A stretch of DNA of 64,000 bases from Nocardioides sp. Root682 (GTDB lineage: Bacteria; Actinomycetota; Actinomycetes; Propionibacteriales; Nocardioidaceae): contig NZ_LMHJ01000001.1 in assembly GCF_001427795.1 (NCBI RefSeq), forward strand, positions 419,773 to 483,772. The letters are read 5' to 3'. Positions 1-9,351 of this stretch are shown here, one piece after another; position 1 is the first letter of the stretch, and each line of letters begins with the position of its first letter. The notes beneath the pieces are model-generated. The model saw only the letters and a list, made by a program, of their open reading frames with translations. It was not told the origin of the DNA and did no database searches. Position numbers and translations under genes: made by a program.

Positions 1-40
1 GAGGGGGTGCTTCCGGCATGCCCAGGCTGATCGACGTCAT
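1..40 (-). CDS. ispG: IspG (4-hydroxy-3-methylbut-2-enyl diphosphate synthase), N-terminal fragment
   Basis: Only the first 13 codons lie in the window; the gene runs off the left edge. They read MTSISLGMPEAPP, which matches how I remember actinobacterial IspG proteins starting (a SLGMP...PP segment just before the substrate-binding region). IspG is the iron-sulfur enzyme making HMBPP in the MEP isoprenoid pathway. The position directly after rseP and dxr on the same strand is the usual actinobacterial order dxr-rseP-ispG. A TAGTCT box ends 7 nt before the ATG, so the mRNA may be leaderless. The call rests on a short peptide plus synteny. Confidence 0.7.
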   Translation of the reverse strand, partial: MTSISLGMPEAPP

Positions 41-103
41 GGCTTCAAGACTACTTCCACGGCACAGCCGGGCCGCTTCGGGGAAGCCCTGTCGGGAGCG
101 ACG

Positions 104-1462
104 TCAGGATTCGAGGTGGACCGGCACGACGAAGTCACCGACGATCAGCACCACGCCCATGACGAGCAGGGCACTCGCGACGACGTACGTCAACGGCAGC
201 AGCCTGGCCCCGTCGACGTAGCCCGGGTCGGGCCGACGCCGCAACCGCGCCCAGCCGCTGCGGATGCCCTGCCAGAGGGCCGCGGCGATCCGACCGCCGT
301 CCAGCGGCACCAGGGGCACGAAGTTGAGCATGCCGATGAAGAAGTTGAACCCACCGATCAGCATGAGCAACGACACCGTCTTGCCGGAGATGCTGATCTC
401 GTCGTGCGAGGCCACCTCACCGGCCAATCGGCCGCCGCCGACGACGCTGACCGGACCGAGCGGGTCCCGCTCCTTGACGCCGACGATCGCCTGGCCGACG
501 CCCCACACCTTGGCCGGCAAGGTGACGAGCGCCTTGGTCACGTCGACGGTCATGTGGCCCATCTGACCGATCGTGTAGACAACCCCGCCCGTGCGTGCAT
601 GGCGTTCGGGGCTGACGCCCAGGAAGCCCACCTCGGTGGCCTCCTTGTCGTCCGACTCGAGGAAGCGCGGCGTCACCGTCGTGTTCGTCAGGATGGTCTT
701 CTCAGCGCCGTCGCGTTCGATGACGATGGTTGCCTTGTCGCCCTTGTTGGCCCGGACGAGGTCCTGCATCTGGTCCCAGCCGGTGACCTTCGTGCCGTTG
801 AAGGAGAGGATCCGGTCGCCCTTCCGGATTCCGGCGGCGTAGGCCGGGGTCGGAGACTTCTCGACTTCCTCTGCCGTGCAGGCGCGACCGTCCTCGCCGG
901 CCGGGACGACGCAGGCGTGCACCTGGTCGACCGTCGTCTCCACGACGTTGTCACTGGGGTTGCCGTAGGTGGCGAACACCCCGACGAAGATCAGGAACGC
1001 GATCGCGATGTTCACCATCGGACCGCCGGCCATCACGATGACCTGCTTCCACCAGGGCAGCTTGTAGAAGAGGCGGTCGTGGTCCTCGGGCCGGACCTGC
1101 TCCCACTCGGCCGCCCGCGCGTCCGAGATCAGCTGGGTGAACATGCCGGTGTTCGACTTGCGGACCTTGAGGACCTGGTTGCCTTCGGCGTCGACCTCGG
1201 CCTCGTCCGCGAGGGCCGCAGCCCCCGGCGGCAGCATGCCGATGATCTTGACGTAGCCGCCGAGCGGGATCGCCTTCAGGCCGTACTCCGTCTCTCCGAC
1301 CTGCTTGCTCCAGACGGTCGGCCCGAAGCCGATGAAGTACTGGGTGACCTTCCCGCCGAACTTCTTGGCCGGGATCATGTGGCCGAGCTCGTGCAGGCCG
1401 ACAGAAGCGACCAGCGCGACCGTGAAGATCAGGACGCCGAGGGCGTAGAGCAGAACGGTCAT
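104..1462 (-). CDS. rseP: RIP-type site-2 membrane metalloprotease (RseP/Rip1 family, M50)
   Basis: This 452-residue membrane protease cuts substrates within the membrane, typically anti-sigma factors or signal peptide remnants. The zinc site HELGH is in the first helix (H24, E25, H28). A PDZ-like segment lies near residues 200-290 (the region with GIRKGDRIL), and the second catalytic motif NFVPLVPLDGGRI is in the C-terminal membrane part. The length is close to the 400-450 typical of actinobacterial homologues. It sits 21 nt after dxr and before ispG, so it is probably co-transcribed with isoprenoid genes, a conserved but functionally unexplained linkage. Confidence 0.93.
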   Translation of the reverse strand: MTVLLYALGVLIFTVALVASVGLHELGHMIPAKKFGGKVTQYFIGFGPTVWSKQVGETEYGLKAIPLGGYVKIIGMLPPGAAALADEAEVDAEGNQVLKVRKSNTGMFTQLISDARAAEWEQVRPEDHDRLFYKLPWWKQVIVMAGGPMVNIAIAFLIFVGVFATYGNPSDNVVETTVDQVHACVVPAGEDGRACTAEEVEKSPTPAYAAGIRKGDRILSFNGTKVTGWDQMQDLVRANKGDKATIVIERDGAEKTILTNTTVTPRFLESDDKEATEVGFLGVSPERHARTGGVVYTIGQMGHMTVDVTKALVTLPAKVWGVGQAIVGVKERDPLGPVSVVGGGRLAGEVASHDEISISGKTVSLLMLIGGFNFFIGMLNFVPLVPLDGGRIAAALWQGIRSGWARLRRRPDPGYVDGARLLPLTYVVASALLVMGVVLIVGDFVVPVHLES

Positions 1463-1483
1463 GCGGCGATCAGGTCCTTGCGG

Positions 1484-2596
1484 TCAGGAAGCGGCGATGG
1501 ATCGGGCGGCGGCTTCCCGCGCCCACGCGTCGGCGGCGAGGATGTCATCGAGGGAAAGCTGCTCACCCGAGGGTACGTCGTGCGCGGCTACCGCGCTCGC
1601 GACCACGTCAACGATCCCGGTGAACGGCAGGCGTCCTGTCCGGAAGGCCTCGACCGCGACCTCGTTGGCCGCGTTGTAGACGGCCGGCACGGTGGCGCCG
1701 CGGGCGCCCGCGGCACGGGCGAGCGACACCGCCGGGAAGGCCTCGTCGTCCAGGGGGAAGAACTCCCACGTCTCCGGCTTGGTCCAGTCGACCGCGGGTG
1801 CGGAGTCCGGCACCCGGTGCGGCCACGACAGGCCGAGGGCGATCGGGATGAGCATCGTCGGCGGGCTGGCCTGGACCAGGGTCGAACCGTCGATGAACTC
1901 CACCATCGAGTGCACGACGCTCGTCGGGTGCACCACGACCTCGATCCGGTCGTAGGGGATCCCGAAGAGCAGGTGCGCCTCGATCACCTCGAGGCCCTTG
2001 TTGACCAGGGTGGCCGAGTTGATGGTGATGACGGGACCCATGTCCCAGGTCGGGTGGTTGCCCGCTTCCTCGGGAGTGACGGAGGTGAGCTGGTCGCGAG
2101 TCCGCCCGCGGAAGGGGCCACCGCTGGCGGTGAGCACCAGTCGTCGTACTTCTGCGGCGGAGCCGCCCCGCAGGCACTGCGCGAGGGCGCTGTGCTCGGA
2201 GTCGACCGGAACGATCTGGCCGGGCTTCGCGCGTTCCAGCACCAAAGGGCCGCCCATGACGAGCGACTCCTTGTTCGCCAGCGCGAGCGTGGTGCCGGCG
2301 TCCAGCGCGGCGAGGGTGGGGCGGAGTCCGACCGCACCGGTGATGCCGTTGAGGACGACGTCGCACGTCTCCTGCGCGGCATCGACGCTCGCCTCCTCGC
2401 CCAGCCCGTGGAACCGCGGAGAGAACTCGGCGACCTGCTTCTCGAAGAGGTCAGGGTTGCTGCCGCCGGCCGTCAGCCCGACGACGCGGAACCGGTCGGG
2501 GTTGGCGCGGACCAGGTCCAGCGCCTGGGTGCCGATGGAGCCCGTCGATCCGAGGATGACGACGTCCTTCACAGCCTGCTCCGCGCCATGGTCCAT
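1484..2596 (-). CDS. dxr: 1-deoxy-D-xylulose 5-phosphate reductoisomerase
   Basis: Dxr converts DXP to MEP with NADPH, the first committed step of the MEP isoprenoid pathway in the cytosol. The 370-residue protein begins MDHGAEQ and has the NADPH-binding GSTGSIG motif near residue 15. The LANKESLV and [10 protein letters not shown] segments of the family are present. The reading frame stays open upstream to 2686, but that start would overlap meaB by 80 nt and add unrelated residues, so I chose the ATG at 2596, 10 nt after the meaB stop. The length is normal. It lies in a run of minus-strand genes, meaB-dxr-rseP-ispG. Confidence 0.95.
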   Translation of the reverse strand: MDHGAEQAVKDVVILGSTGSIGTQALDLVRANPDRFRVVGLTAGGSNPDLFEKQVAEFSPRFHGLGEEASVDAAQETCDVVLNGITGAVGLRPTLAALDAGTTLALANKESLVMGGPLVLERAKPGQIVPVDSEHSALAQCLRGGSAAEVRRLVLTASGGPFRGRTRDQLTSVTPEEAGNHPTWDMGPVITINSATLVNKGLEVIEAHLLFGIPYDRIEVVVHPTSVVHSMVEFIDGSTLVQASPPTMLIPIALGLSWPHRVPDSAPAVDWTKPETWEFFPLDDEAFPAVSLARAAGARGATVPAVYNAANEVAVEAFRTGRLPFTGIVDVVASAVAAHDVPSGEQLSLDDILAADAWAREAAARSIAAS

Positions 2597-2606
2597 GCGG
2601 CCATCC

Positions 2607-3584
2607 TCACAGGAGACGGTCCGCGGCGGCGTACGGGTCGGTCTCGCCGGCCACCACCGCCCTCGCGAGCTCGTCGAGGCGGTCACCCTCTCCGACCAAG
2701 CCCCAGCGCCGGCGCAGCGCGGTCAGGGCGAGCGTCTCGATCTCGCCCCGCGCGCGGCGTACCCGACGCTTGTGGAGCTCACCGCTCTCGCGCAACCACG
2801 CGCCGTGCTGCTCGATGGCGTCGACGACCTCCTCGACACCCTCGCCGGTCGACGCGGTGGTCTTCAGCACGGGTGGCTTCCAGGCGCCGTCGCGACGTTC
2901 GGCGAGGCCGAGCATCGAGCGCAGGTCGCGGCGTACCTTGTCGGCGCCCTCGCGGTCCGCCTTGTTGACGACGTACAGGTCACCGATCTCGAGGATCCCG
3001 GCCTTGGCGGCCTGGATGCCGTCGCCCATGCCGGGGGCGAGCAACACGATCGTCGTGTCGGCCTGGCCGGCGACCTCGACCTCGCTCTGGCCGACACCGA
3101 CCGTCTCGACCAGGACCACGTCGAAACCCGCGGCGTCGAGGACGCGCAGCGCCTGCGGCGTGGTCCACGCCAGACCACCGAGGTGCCCGCGGGCTGCCAT
3201 CGAGCGGATGAAGACACCGGGGTCCAGGACGTGGTCGCCCATCCGGATCCGGTCACCGAGCAACGCGCCGCCGGAGAACGGCGAGGACGGGTCGACCGCG
3301 AGTACGGCGACCCGCTGGCCACGCTTGCGCAGCTCGCCGATCAGCGCGTTGGTGGACGTCGACTTGCCGACGCCCGGCGACCCGGTCAGCCCGATGATCC
3401 GGGCGTTGCCCGCGTGGGGCGCAAGGATCCGGGTGAGCTCGGGGAGCAGCGGCGACTCGTCCTCGACGAGGGACACCAGCCGCCCGACCGACCGCGGATC
3501 GCCCTCGCGGGCCTTGTCGACCAATGCAGGAACGGCCGCCGCGGTGATCCCGCGGCGGCCGCCCTGAATGCCTACGTCAGGCAA
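2607..3584 (-). CDS. meaB: MeaB, GTPase chaperone of B12-dependent acyl-CoA mutases
   Basis: MeaB (ArgK family) protects and reloads adenosylcobalamin-dependent mutases such as methylmalonyl- and ethylmalonyl-CoA mutase. The P-loop is GSPGVGKST and the guanine-specificity motif is NKAD. The [13 protein letters not shown] stretch is the family switch region. At 325 residues it has the usual length. The gene follows the thiolase by 18 nt and precedes dxr by 10 nt, all on the minus strand. Meaningful partners in this window are the ecm mutase (22387-24426) and the adenosyltransferase (24979-25557), plus the methylmalonyl-CoA epimerase just upstream. Confidence 0.95.
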   Translation of the reverse strand: MPDVGIQGGRRGITAAAVPALVDKAREGDPRSVGRLVSLVEDESPLLPELTRILAPHAGNARIIGLTGSPGVGKSTSTNALIGELRKRGQRVAVLAVDPSSPFSGGALLGDRIRMGDHVLDPGVFIRSMAARGHLGGLAWTTPQALRVLDAAGFDVVLVETVGVGQSEVEVAGQADTTIVLLAPGMGDGIQAAKAGILEIGDLYVVNKADREGADKVRRDLRSMLGLAERRDGAWKPPVLKTTASTGEGVEEVVDAIEQHGAWLRESGELHKRRVRRARGEIETLALTALRRRWGLVGEGDRLDELARAVVAGETDPYAAADRLL

Positions 3585-3602
3585 AGTGATCCTCTGAGCT
3601 CG

Positions 3603-4802
3603 TCAGGCAGAGGGAACCCGGATGACGAGGGCGTCGCCCTGGCCACCGCCACCGCACAGCGCGGCAGCACCGACGCCGCCACCGCGGCGCTTGAGCTCGA
3701 GCGCGAGGTGAAGGGTGATCCGGGCGCCCGAAGCACCGAGCGGGTGACCGATGGCGATGGCACCGCCGTTGACGTTCACCTTCTCCTCCGGGATGCCGAG
3801 GGCGCGTGCCGACTCGATGCCGACCGCAGCGAACGCCTCGTTGAACTCGACCAGGTCGAGGTCCGCAACGGTCAGACCGGCCTTGTCCAGCGCCTTCTGC
3901 GTCGCGTTCGCGGGCTGCATCTGGAGCGTGGAGTCAGGACCGGCAACCTGGCCGTGGCTGACGATCTCAGCGAGGATCGGCAGGCCGAGCTCCTCGGCCT
4001 TCTTCTTGCTCGTCACGACGACGACAGCCGCGCCGTCGGAGATCTGCGACGCCGACCCGGCCGTGATGGTTCCGGTCTTGGAGAACGCGGGACGGAGGCC
4101 CGCGAGCGACTCGGCGGTGGTGTCGCCACGGACACCCTCGTCGACGCTGAAGACGACCGGGTCGCCCTTGCGCTGCGGGATGCTCACGGGAACGATCTCG
4201 TCGTCGAAGATGCCGTTCTTCTGACCGGCAGCGGCGAGCTGGTGCGAGCGGGCGGAGAACTCGTCCTGCTCCTCGCGGCTCAGCGGGTTGTCACGGTCGG
4301 CGTTGACGGCCTCGGTCAGGTTGCCCATCGCCTGAGCGGTGGTCTGGTCGTACAGGGCGTCGTACGCCATCGAGTCGACCAGCGCGACGTCGCCGTACTT
4401 GAAGCCCTCACGGCTCTTGGGAAGCAGGTGGGGAGCGTTGGTCATCGACTCCATGCCGCCGGCGAGGACGATCTCGGCCTCACCGGAGCGGATCAGCTGG
4501 TCGGCCTGGGCGATCGCGTTGATGCCCGAGAGGCAGACCTTGTTGATCGTGATCGACGGGACGTTCAGCGGCAGGCCACCGGCGATACCAGCGGAGCGCG
4601 CGGGGTTCTGGCCGGCGCCGGCCTGGAGGACCTGGCCGAGGATCAGGTAGTCGACCTGGTCCGGCGAGACGCCCGACTTCTCCAGTGCGCCCTTGATGGC
4701 GACGCCGGCGAGGTCAGCAGCAGAGAAGGACTTGAGCCCTCCGAGCAGGCGGCCGATCGGGGTACGCGCCCCGGCGACGATGACGGTGGGGTTGTCGGAC
4801 AT
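3603..4802 (-). CDS. Acetyl-CoA C-acetyltransferase (acetoacetyl-CoA thiolase)
   Basis: A 399-residue thiolase that condenses two acetyl-CoA to acetoacetyl-CoA or does the reverse. The nucleophilic cysteine is in [10 protein letters not shown], the histidine motif in [17 protein letters not shown], and the second active-site cysteine in [10 protein letters not shown]. The ATG at 4802 is preceded by a clear GGAGG ribosome site, which rules out the open frame up to 4883. It is divergent from mce and followed by meaB. With the dehydrogenase at 16097, ccrA and ecm it can feed the ethylmalonyl-CoA route. A copy of the motif shared by those genes lies at 4882-4897. Confidence 0.93.
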   Translation of the reverse strand: MSDNPTVIVAGARTPIGRLLGGLKSFSAADLAGVAIKGALEKSGVSPDQVDYLILGQVLQAGAGQNPARSAGIAGGLPLNVPSITINKVCLSGINAIAQADQLIRSGEAEIVLAGGMESMTNAPHLLPKSREGFKYGDVALVDSMAYDALYDQTTAQAMGNLTEAVNADRDNPLSREEQDEFSARSHQLAAAGQKNGIFDDEIVPVSIPQRKGDPVVFSVDEGVRGDTTAESLAGLRPAFSKTGTITAGSASQISDGAAVVVVTSKKKAEELGLPILAEIVSHGQVAGPDSTLQMQPANATQKALDKAGLTVADLDLVEFNEAFAAVGIESARALGIPEEKVNVNGGAIAIGHPLGASGARITLHLALELKRRGGGVGAAALCGGGGQGDALVIRVPSA

Positions 4803-4881
4803 TGCTGCCTCCGTGAAAGAACCGTGTGAAAGGAACAGGGTGAGGATGCGTTCGGGGGACGTGCGGCCGAACCTCATCAAC

Positions 4882-4897
4882 ACTACTCGCGGGTCAC
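4882..4897 (-). promoter_or_regulatory. Putative EMC-regulon operator, copy upstream of the thiolase
   Basis: Read on the minus strand this is GTGACC-CGCG-AGTAGT, 10 of 12 arm positions matching the motif GTTACC-N4-GGTAGT found before hbd-type dehydrogenase, ecm and ccrA. Its right arm overlaps TAGTGT, a plausible -10 box for the thiolase. This is the weakest of the four copies. It also lies in the divergent thiolase/mce spacer, so it could affect both genes. Confidence 0.45.
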
Positions 4898-4993
4898 CTG
4901 AGCTAGCGAGGTGTCTCGACAGCGCTCACCTGAGGCGCTCGTCACAGCCGGACAGGCGTCGGAGTGTTCTCCGGACTTCGGCACAATGGGCAC

Positions 4994-5443
4994 ATGAGCC
5001 TTGACCTGCCGAAGCACCTGTTCACCGCGATCGACCACGTCGGCATCGCCGTACCCGACCTGGACGTCGCCATCGCGTTCTACCGCGACAACTTCGGCAT
5101 GGTCGTCGCCCACGAGGAGACCAACGAGGAGCAGGGCGTGCGCGAGGCCATGGTCGCCGTCGGCGACTCCGGCTCCTGCATCCAGCTGCTCGCCCCGCTG
5201 AACGACGAGTCGACGATCGCCAAGTTCCTCGACCGCAGCGGCCCCGGCCTGCAGCAGCTCGCCTACCGCGTCACGGACCTCGACCAGGTCTCCGCGATCC
5301 TGCGCGAGCGTGGCCTGCGCCTGCTCTACCCCGAGGCGAAGCGCGGCACCGCCAACAGCCGGATCAACTTCATCCACCCCAAGGACGCCGGCGGCGTCCT
5401 GGTGGAGCTCGTCGAGCCCGCTCAGGGCGCTTCAGCGCACTGA
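4994..5443 (+). CDS. mce: Methylmalonyl-CoA epimerase
   Basis: The 149-residue protein of the glyoxalase/vicinal-oxygen-chelate fold interconverts (2R)- and (2S)-methylmalonyl-CoA and, in the EMC pathway, also ethylmalonyl-CoA. The metal ligand motif DHVGIAVPDLD is at the N-terminus, HEE follows near residue 44, and the C-terminal FIHPKDAGGVLVELVE segment carries the remaining ligands. The ATG at 4994 is preceded by CACAAT ending 6 nt upstream, so I expect a leaderless transcript. The gene is divergent from thiolase-meaB and ends only 4 bp from the convergent pxpC stop. Confidence 0.95.
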   Translation: MSLDLPKHLFTAIDHVGIAVPDLDVAIAFYRDNFGMVVAHEETNEEQGVREAMVAVGDSGSCIQLLAPLNDESTIAKFLDRSGPGLQQLAYRVTDLDQVSAILRERGLRLLYPEAKRGTANSRINFIHPKDAGGVLVELVEPAQGASAH

Positions 5444-5447
5444 GCGA

Positions 5448-6299
5448 TCAGGCCCAGCGGAAGCGGAGCTCGTCTCCGGGCCGGAGCTGGGCAAGTCGGT
5501 CGGTGTCGGCGTCGATGACCACACCGACCACCGGATAGCCACCCGTCACCGGGTGGTCCGGCCCGAAGACCACCGGCCCGCCGTTCGGCGGGACCTGGAT
5601 GGCACCGCGCAGGGCGCCCTCGCTCGGCAGCTGGCCGCGATCGGCGTCCGGCGCGAGGGACGCGCCGTCGAGCCGCAACCCGACGCGATCACTGGCCGAA
5701 CCGACCCGCCACGTCACGGAGACCAGACGATCGGCATCGGTGACCCAGTCCGCGCGCGGCCCGCGCACGACGCGCAGGACCGGCCGGTCGTCGTACGACT
5801 GCGACGGGACGGCGTCGACGAGCATCTCGCCGGCGGTGTCGCTGCCGACTGCGAACCGGTCCCCCACCACGAGCGGCGGCGGGCCGAGGCCGGCGAGGGT
5901 GTCGCGCGAGCGTGACCCGAGGAGCGGCGGGACCTCCAGCCCACCGCGAACGGCGAGGTACGAGCGCAGCCCCGACGGCGGGATCCCGAGTCGGAGCCGC
6001 TGACCGGGGCGCAACGCGAGGACGGCACCGGTTGGTTCCGGGCGATCGTCAACGAGCAGCGGTGCGGGCGCACCGGTCACGCACACCCACACGACTCCGG
6101 TCGCCTCGATCTCCAGCCCACCGAGGGTCACCTCGAGCGACGCCGCACCATCGGCGTTGCCCAGCACCCGGTTCCCGAGCCGGTACGACGTCCGGTCGGC
6201 GGCACCGCTGGACCCGACCCCGATCGCGGCGTGCCCCGGCCGGCCGCCGTCCTGCACCAGGCACGGCCCGCCGACGGCCCGGACGAGCAGGTCGCTCAT
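5448..6299 (-). CDS. pxpC: 5-oxoprolinase subunit PxpC (biotin-dependent carboxyltransferase fold)
   Basis: PxpC works with PxpA and PxpB to open 5-oxoproline to glutamate at the cost of ATP, a housekeeping repair of spontaneously formed pyroglutamate. The 283-residue protein contains the VQDGGRPGHAAIGVGSSGAAD start typical in content of the family, and FGPDHPVTGGYPVVGVV near the C-terminus. The ATG at 6299 overlaps the pxpB stop in an ATGA arrangement, so translation is coupled. Older annotation calls this an allophanate hydrolase subunit 2; no urea carboxylase gene is nearby, which favours PxpC. Confidence 0.92.
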   Translation of the reverse strand: MSDLLVRAVGGPCLVQDGGRPGHAAIGVGSSGAADRTSYRLGNRVLGNADGAASLEVTLGGLEIEATGVVWVCVTGAPAPLLVDDRPEPTGAVLALRPGQRLRLGIPPSGLRSYLAVRGGLEVPPLLGSRSRDTLAGLGPPPLVVGDRFAVGSDTAGEMLVDAVPSQSYDDRPVLRVVRGPRADWVTDADRLVSVTWRVGSASDRVGLRLDGASLAPDADRGQLPSEGALRGAIQVPPNGGPVVFGPDHPVTGGYPVVGVVIDADTDRLAQLRPGDELRFRWA

Positions 6300-6913
6300 G
6301 TCGCCTCGAAGCGCACGGGCACACCGGCCCCGAGCAACGCCGGTGGGTCCCGGTCGAGGTCCCACAGCACCGCGTCGGTGCGTCCGATCAGCTGCCAGCC
6401 GCCGGGCGAGGACCGTGGGTAGATCCCGCTGAACTCCCCTGCCAGTCCCACCGACCCGGCCGGGACCTGGGTGCGGGGCGAGTCCCGCCGCGGAACCTGC
6501 AGCCGGGGGTCACCACCCACGAGGTAGGCGAAACCCGGCGCGAACCCGCCGAACGCCACCCGCCACGGGGTGCCGGTGTGGGCGGCGACGACCTCGTGCT
6601 CGCTCAGGCCGGTGCGGGTCGAAACGAACGCCAGGTCCGGGCCGTCGTACCGGACCGGGATGACGACCTCTCGGGGTAGTCCCGGGCCAAAAGCACCGGA
6701 ATCCGCCGATTTCAGGTGCTCTTGGCCCGGGACCATCGCGCGCAGCGCATCGAGACCCACCCCGGGGCGAGCGACGAGGAGAACGGTCCGGGCGCCGGGA
6801 ACGACATCGGCGAGCGCCGGGTGTCCACGCACGGCATCCGCGCAGGCCACCACCGCGGCGGTGTTCGCGAGCTCGACCAGCAGCCCGCGGTCGCCGTACG
6901 GAAGCACCTTCAT
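6296..6913 (-). CDS. pxpB: 5-oxoprolinase subunit PxpB
   Basis: The 205-residue protein is the partner of PxpC in the ATP-dependent 5-oxoprolinase complex. It has the family segments [10 protein letters not shown] at the N-terminus, [10 protein letters not shown] in the middle and [13 protein letters not shown] further on. It overlaps pxpA by 4 nt at its start and pxpC by 4 nt at its end, so the three subunits form one coupled operon in the order pxpA-pxpB-pxpC. The length is normal. Confidence 0.92.
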   Translation of the reverse strand: MKVLPYGDRGLLVELANTAAVVACADAVRGHPALADVVPGARTVLLVARPGVGLDALRAMVPGQEHLKSADSGAFGPGLPREVVIPVRYDGPDLAFVSTRTGLSEHEVVAAHTGTPWRVAFGGFAPGFAYLVGGDPRLQVPRRDSPRTQVPAGSVGLAGEFSGIYPRSSPGGWQLIGRTDAVLWDLDRDPPALLGAGVPVRFEAT

Positions 6914-7662
6914 GACGAGGGGCCCACGAACGCCTTCACCGCGATCCCGGCGTCCGACAACGCCGCACGAACCGCGGCCGCCGACGCAGCCGCACCGGGC
7001 GAGTCACCGTGGATGCACAGCGACTGCACGTCTCCGGACTGCGCCAGCCGGACGGCCTGCGCGGCCACGGCCGAGGAGTCCACCAGCACCGCTCCCGGTT
7101 CGGACCGGGGCACCAGGCCACCGTCAGGGAGGTAGGCGCGGTCCGCGAAGCCCTCTCCGACGGTGGGGAGGCCCGCAGCAGCCACCCGGGACAGGAACGG
7201 CGAGCCGGCCAGGCCCAGGACGGGCAGTCCGCCGAAGGCCACGACCGCCGCGATCACGGCGTCCGCCTGCGCCTCCTGGCTGCTGACCGCGTGATAGAGC
7301 GCACCGTGCGGCTTGAGATAGGCGACCGCTCCCCCGGCGGCGGCCGCGATCCCGGACAGCGCCGACAGCTGGTAGAGCACGTCCGCCTCGAGCTCGTCGG
7401 GTGCGACGTCGATGAACCGTCGGCCGAAGCCGGCCAGGTCGCGATAGCCCACCTGCGCGCCGATCACGACGCCGTGCGCCACGGCCCGGTCACACGTACG
7501 CCGCAAGGTGAGCGGGTCGCCGGCGTGGAACCCGCACGCGACGTTGGCGCTGGTCAGGTGCGGCAACAGCGCCGCGTCGTCGCCGAGCTCCCAGCGACCG
7601 AAGGACTCGCCCACGTCGGCATTGAGGTCGATCGTGGACGGGCAACCCGATGGCAACGTCAC
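6910..7662 (-). CDS. pxpA: 5-oxoprolinase subunit PxpA (LamB/YcsF family)
   Basis: PxpA provides the hydrolase half of the ATP-dependent 5-oxoprolinase. The 250-residue protein shows the family markers [22 protein letters not shown] and [10 protein letters not shown]. The start is GTG at 7662. It is the first gene of the pxpABC operon. The 172-bp spacer to the divergent ccrA gene must hold promoters for both. Confidence 0.94.
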   Translation of the reverse strand: MTLPSGCPSTIDLNADVGESFGRWELGDDAALLPHLTSANVACGFHAGDPLTLRRTCDRAVAHGVVIGAQVGYRDLAGFGRRFIDVAPDELEADVLYQLSALSGIAAAAGGAVAYLKPHGALYHAVSSQEAQADAVIAAVVAFGGLPVLGLAGSPFLSRVAAAGLPTVGEGFADRAYLPDGGLVPRSEPGAVLVDSSAVAAQAVRLAQSGDVQSLCIHGDSPGAAASAAAVRAALSDAGIAVKAFVGPSS

Positions 7663-7753
7663 AAGGCCTATCGTGGCCCATCGACGCGCCTCCGACAGGA
7701 GTACGGCGCCCGGGCGCTGACTGAGACAACCGTCACGAACACGCCATCGGGCG

Positions 7754-7769
7754 GTTACTCATGGGTAAT
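7754..7769 (+). promoter_or_regulatory. Putative EMC-regulon operator upstream of ccrA
   Basis: GTTACT-CATG-GGTAAT is an imperfect palindrome (GTTAC on the left, GGTAA on the right). The right arm overlaps TAATCT (7766-7771), a plausible -10 box giving a leader of about 57 nt before the ccrA GTG. The same motif in the same orientation lies before the thiolase, the dehydrogenase at 16097 and ecm. Confidence 0.55.
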
Positions 7770-7834
7770 CTTCGCGGCGGCCGTGCCCAATTTGCGATTG
7801 CCACCCCCGAATCAGAACCAGGGAGACAACGACC

Positions 7835-9172
7835 GTGCAGCACATTCTTGACGCCATCCAGGCCGAAGCCTCGTCGGAGGACTTCGCCAACCTGGCGCTT
7901 CCGGAGTCCTACCGCGCCGTGACCGTCCACAAGGACGAGGTCGACATGTTCGAGGGGATCCCCTCGAAGGAGAAGGACCCGCGCAAGTCCCTGCACGTCG
8001 AGGACGTGCCGCTGCCCGAGCTCGGTCCGGGCGAGGTCTTCGTCGGCGTCATGGCCTCGGCGATCAACTACAACACCGTGTGGACCTCGATCTTCGAGCC
8101 CGTCTCCACGTTCGGGTTCCTCGAGCGCTACGGCAAGCTCTCCGAGCTCACCAAGCGCCACGACCTGCCGTACCACGTGGTCGGCTCCGACCTGTCCGGC
8201 GTCGTGCTCCGGGTCGGCGCCGGTGTGACGAAGTGGAAGCCGGGCGACCGCGTCGTCGCGCACTGCCTCTCGGTCGAGATGGAGTCCGCTGACGGCCACG
8301 ACGACTCGATGATGGACCCCGAGCAGCGCATCTGGGGCTTCGAGACCAACTTCGGCGGTCTCGCCGAGGTCGCGATGGTCAAGGCCAACCAGCTCATGCC
8401 CAAGCCCGAGCACCTCACCTGGGAAGAGGCCGCCGCGCCCGGCCTCGTGAACTCCACCGCGTACCGCCAGCTGGTCTCCAAGAACGGCGGCAACATGAAG
8501 CAGGGCGACAACGTCCTGATCTGGGGCGCCTCCGGCGGCCTCGGTGGCTTCGCGACCCAGTACGCCCTCAACGGTGGCGCCACCCCGATCTGCGTGGTCT
8601 CGAATGAGGAGAAGGCCCAGATCGTGCGCAACATGGGCGCCGAGCTGGTCATCAACCGTTCCGAGGAGAACTGGAAGTTCTGGAACGACGAGAACACCCA
8701 GCAGAACCCCAAGGAATGGCTGCGCCTGGGCAAGAAGATCCGTGAGCTCACCGGCGGTGAGGACATCGACATCGTCTTCGAGCACCCCGGCCGCGAGACC
8801 TTCGGCGCCTCGGTGTTCGTGACCCGCAAGGGCGGCACGATCACCACCTGTGCCTCGACCACGGGCTACATGCACGAGTACGACAACCGGTACCTGTGGA
8901 TGAACCTCAAGCGGATCGTCTCGTCCCACTTCGCCAACTACCGCGAGTCGTGGGAGGCCAACCGCCTCATCGCCCAGGGCAAGATCCACCCCACCCTGTC
9001 GCGGGTCTACGACCTCGACAACGTCGGCCAGGCCGCCCTCGACGTCCACAAGAACCTCCACCAGGGCAAGGTCGGCGTCCTCGCCCTCTCGCCCCAGGAA
9101 GGCCTCGGCGTCAAGAACGCCGAGCTCCGCGAGAAGCACCTCGACAAGATCAACCTCTTCCGCGGCATCTGA
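7835..9172 (+). CDS. ccrA: Crotonyl-CoA carboxylase/reductase
   Basis: Ccr reductively carboxylates crotonyl-CoA to (2S)-ethylmalonyl-CoA with NADPH, the signature step of the ethylmalonyl-CoA pathway. It also supplies extender units for polyketides. The 445-residue protein has the MDR fold with the nucleotide-binding GASGGLGG motif near 231. The four residues known to form the CO2 pocket in the family can be placed as N80, F169, E170 and H365, so this looks like a true carboxylase and not a plain enoyl reductase. The GTG start at 7835 follows a GGGAG ribosome site. A strong hairpin follows at 9186-9214. Confidence 0.96.
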   Translation: MQHILDAIQAEASSEDFANLALPESYRAVTVHKDEVDMFEGIPSKEKDPRKSLHVEDVPLPELGPGEVFVGVMASAINYNTVWTSIFEPVSTFGFLERYGKLSELTKRHDLPYHVVGSDLSGVVLRVGAGVTKWKPGDRVVAHCLSVEMESADGHDDSMMDPEQRIWGFETNFGGLAEVAMVKANQLMPKPEHLTWEEAAAPGLVNSTAYRQLVSKNGGNMKQGDNVLIWGASGGLGGFATQYALNGGATPICVVSNEEKAQIVRNMGAELVINRSEENWKFWNDENTQQNPKEWLRLGKKIRELTGGEDIDIVFEHPGRETFGASVFVTRKGGTITTCASTTGYMHEYDNRYLWMNLKRIVSSHFANYRESWEANRLIAQGKIHPTLSRVYDLDNVGQAALDVHKNLHQGKVGVLALSPQEGLGVKNAELREKHLDKINLFRGI

Positions 9173-9185
9173 TCCACCACGTACG

Positions 9186-9214
9186 ACGGGCCCGCGCTGC
9201 TTGCGCGGGCCCGT
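9186..9214 (+). terminator. Intrinsic terminator after ccrA
   Basis: A perfect 12-bp stem (ACGGGCCCGCGC and its complement) closes a 5-nt TGCTT loop, starting 13 nt after the ccrA stop and followed by TTGTCGTTGG. The U-run is poor, as usual in high-GC actinobacteria. It separates ccrA from the coiled-coil gene, which therefore probably has its own promoter. Confidence 0.75.
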
Positions 9215-9351
9215 TGTCGTTGGCCCACCCGGCTCGGCCACCTGTGACGCTGGCCCGATCCGGCGGGGCGGGCTGGGATTCCCTTCCCCCATCGGGGATC
9301 ATGGGCCGCGTCCCCCCACGAACCGCATCGAGAGCCAGGGAGGCTCATTCC

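Noticed and set aside
116..2968. A 950-residue open frame on the plus strand over rseP, dxr and meaB
   Set aside because: It is antisense to three well-supported genes and has the Asp/Arg/His-rich composition of GC-rich shadow frames with no domain.
4911..4930. A further copy of the short palindromic repeat (GTCTCGACAGCGCTC) before mce
   Set aside because: Only the first half matches the prmC repeat; too short to separate from chance in this composition.
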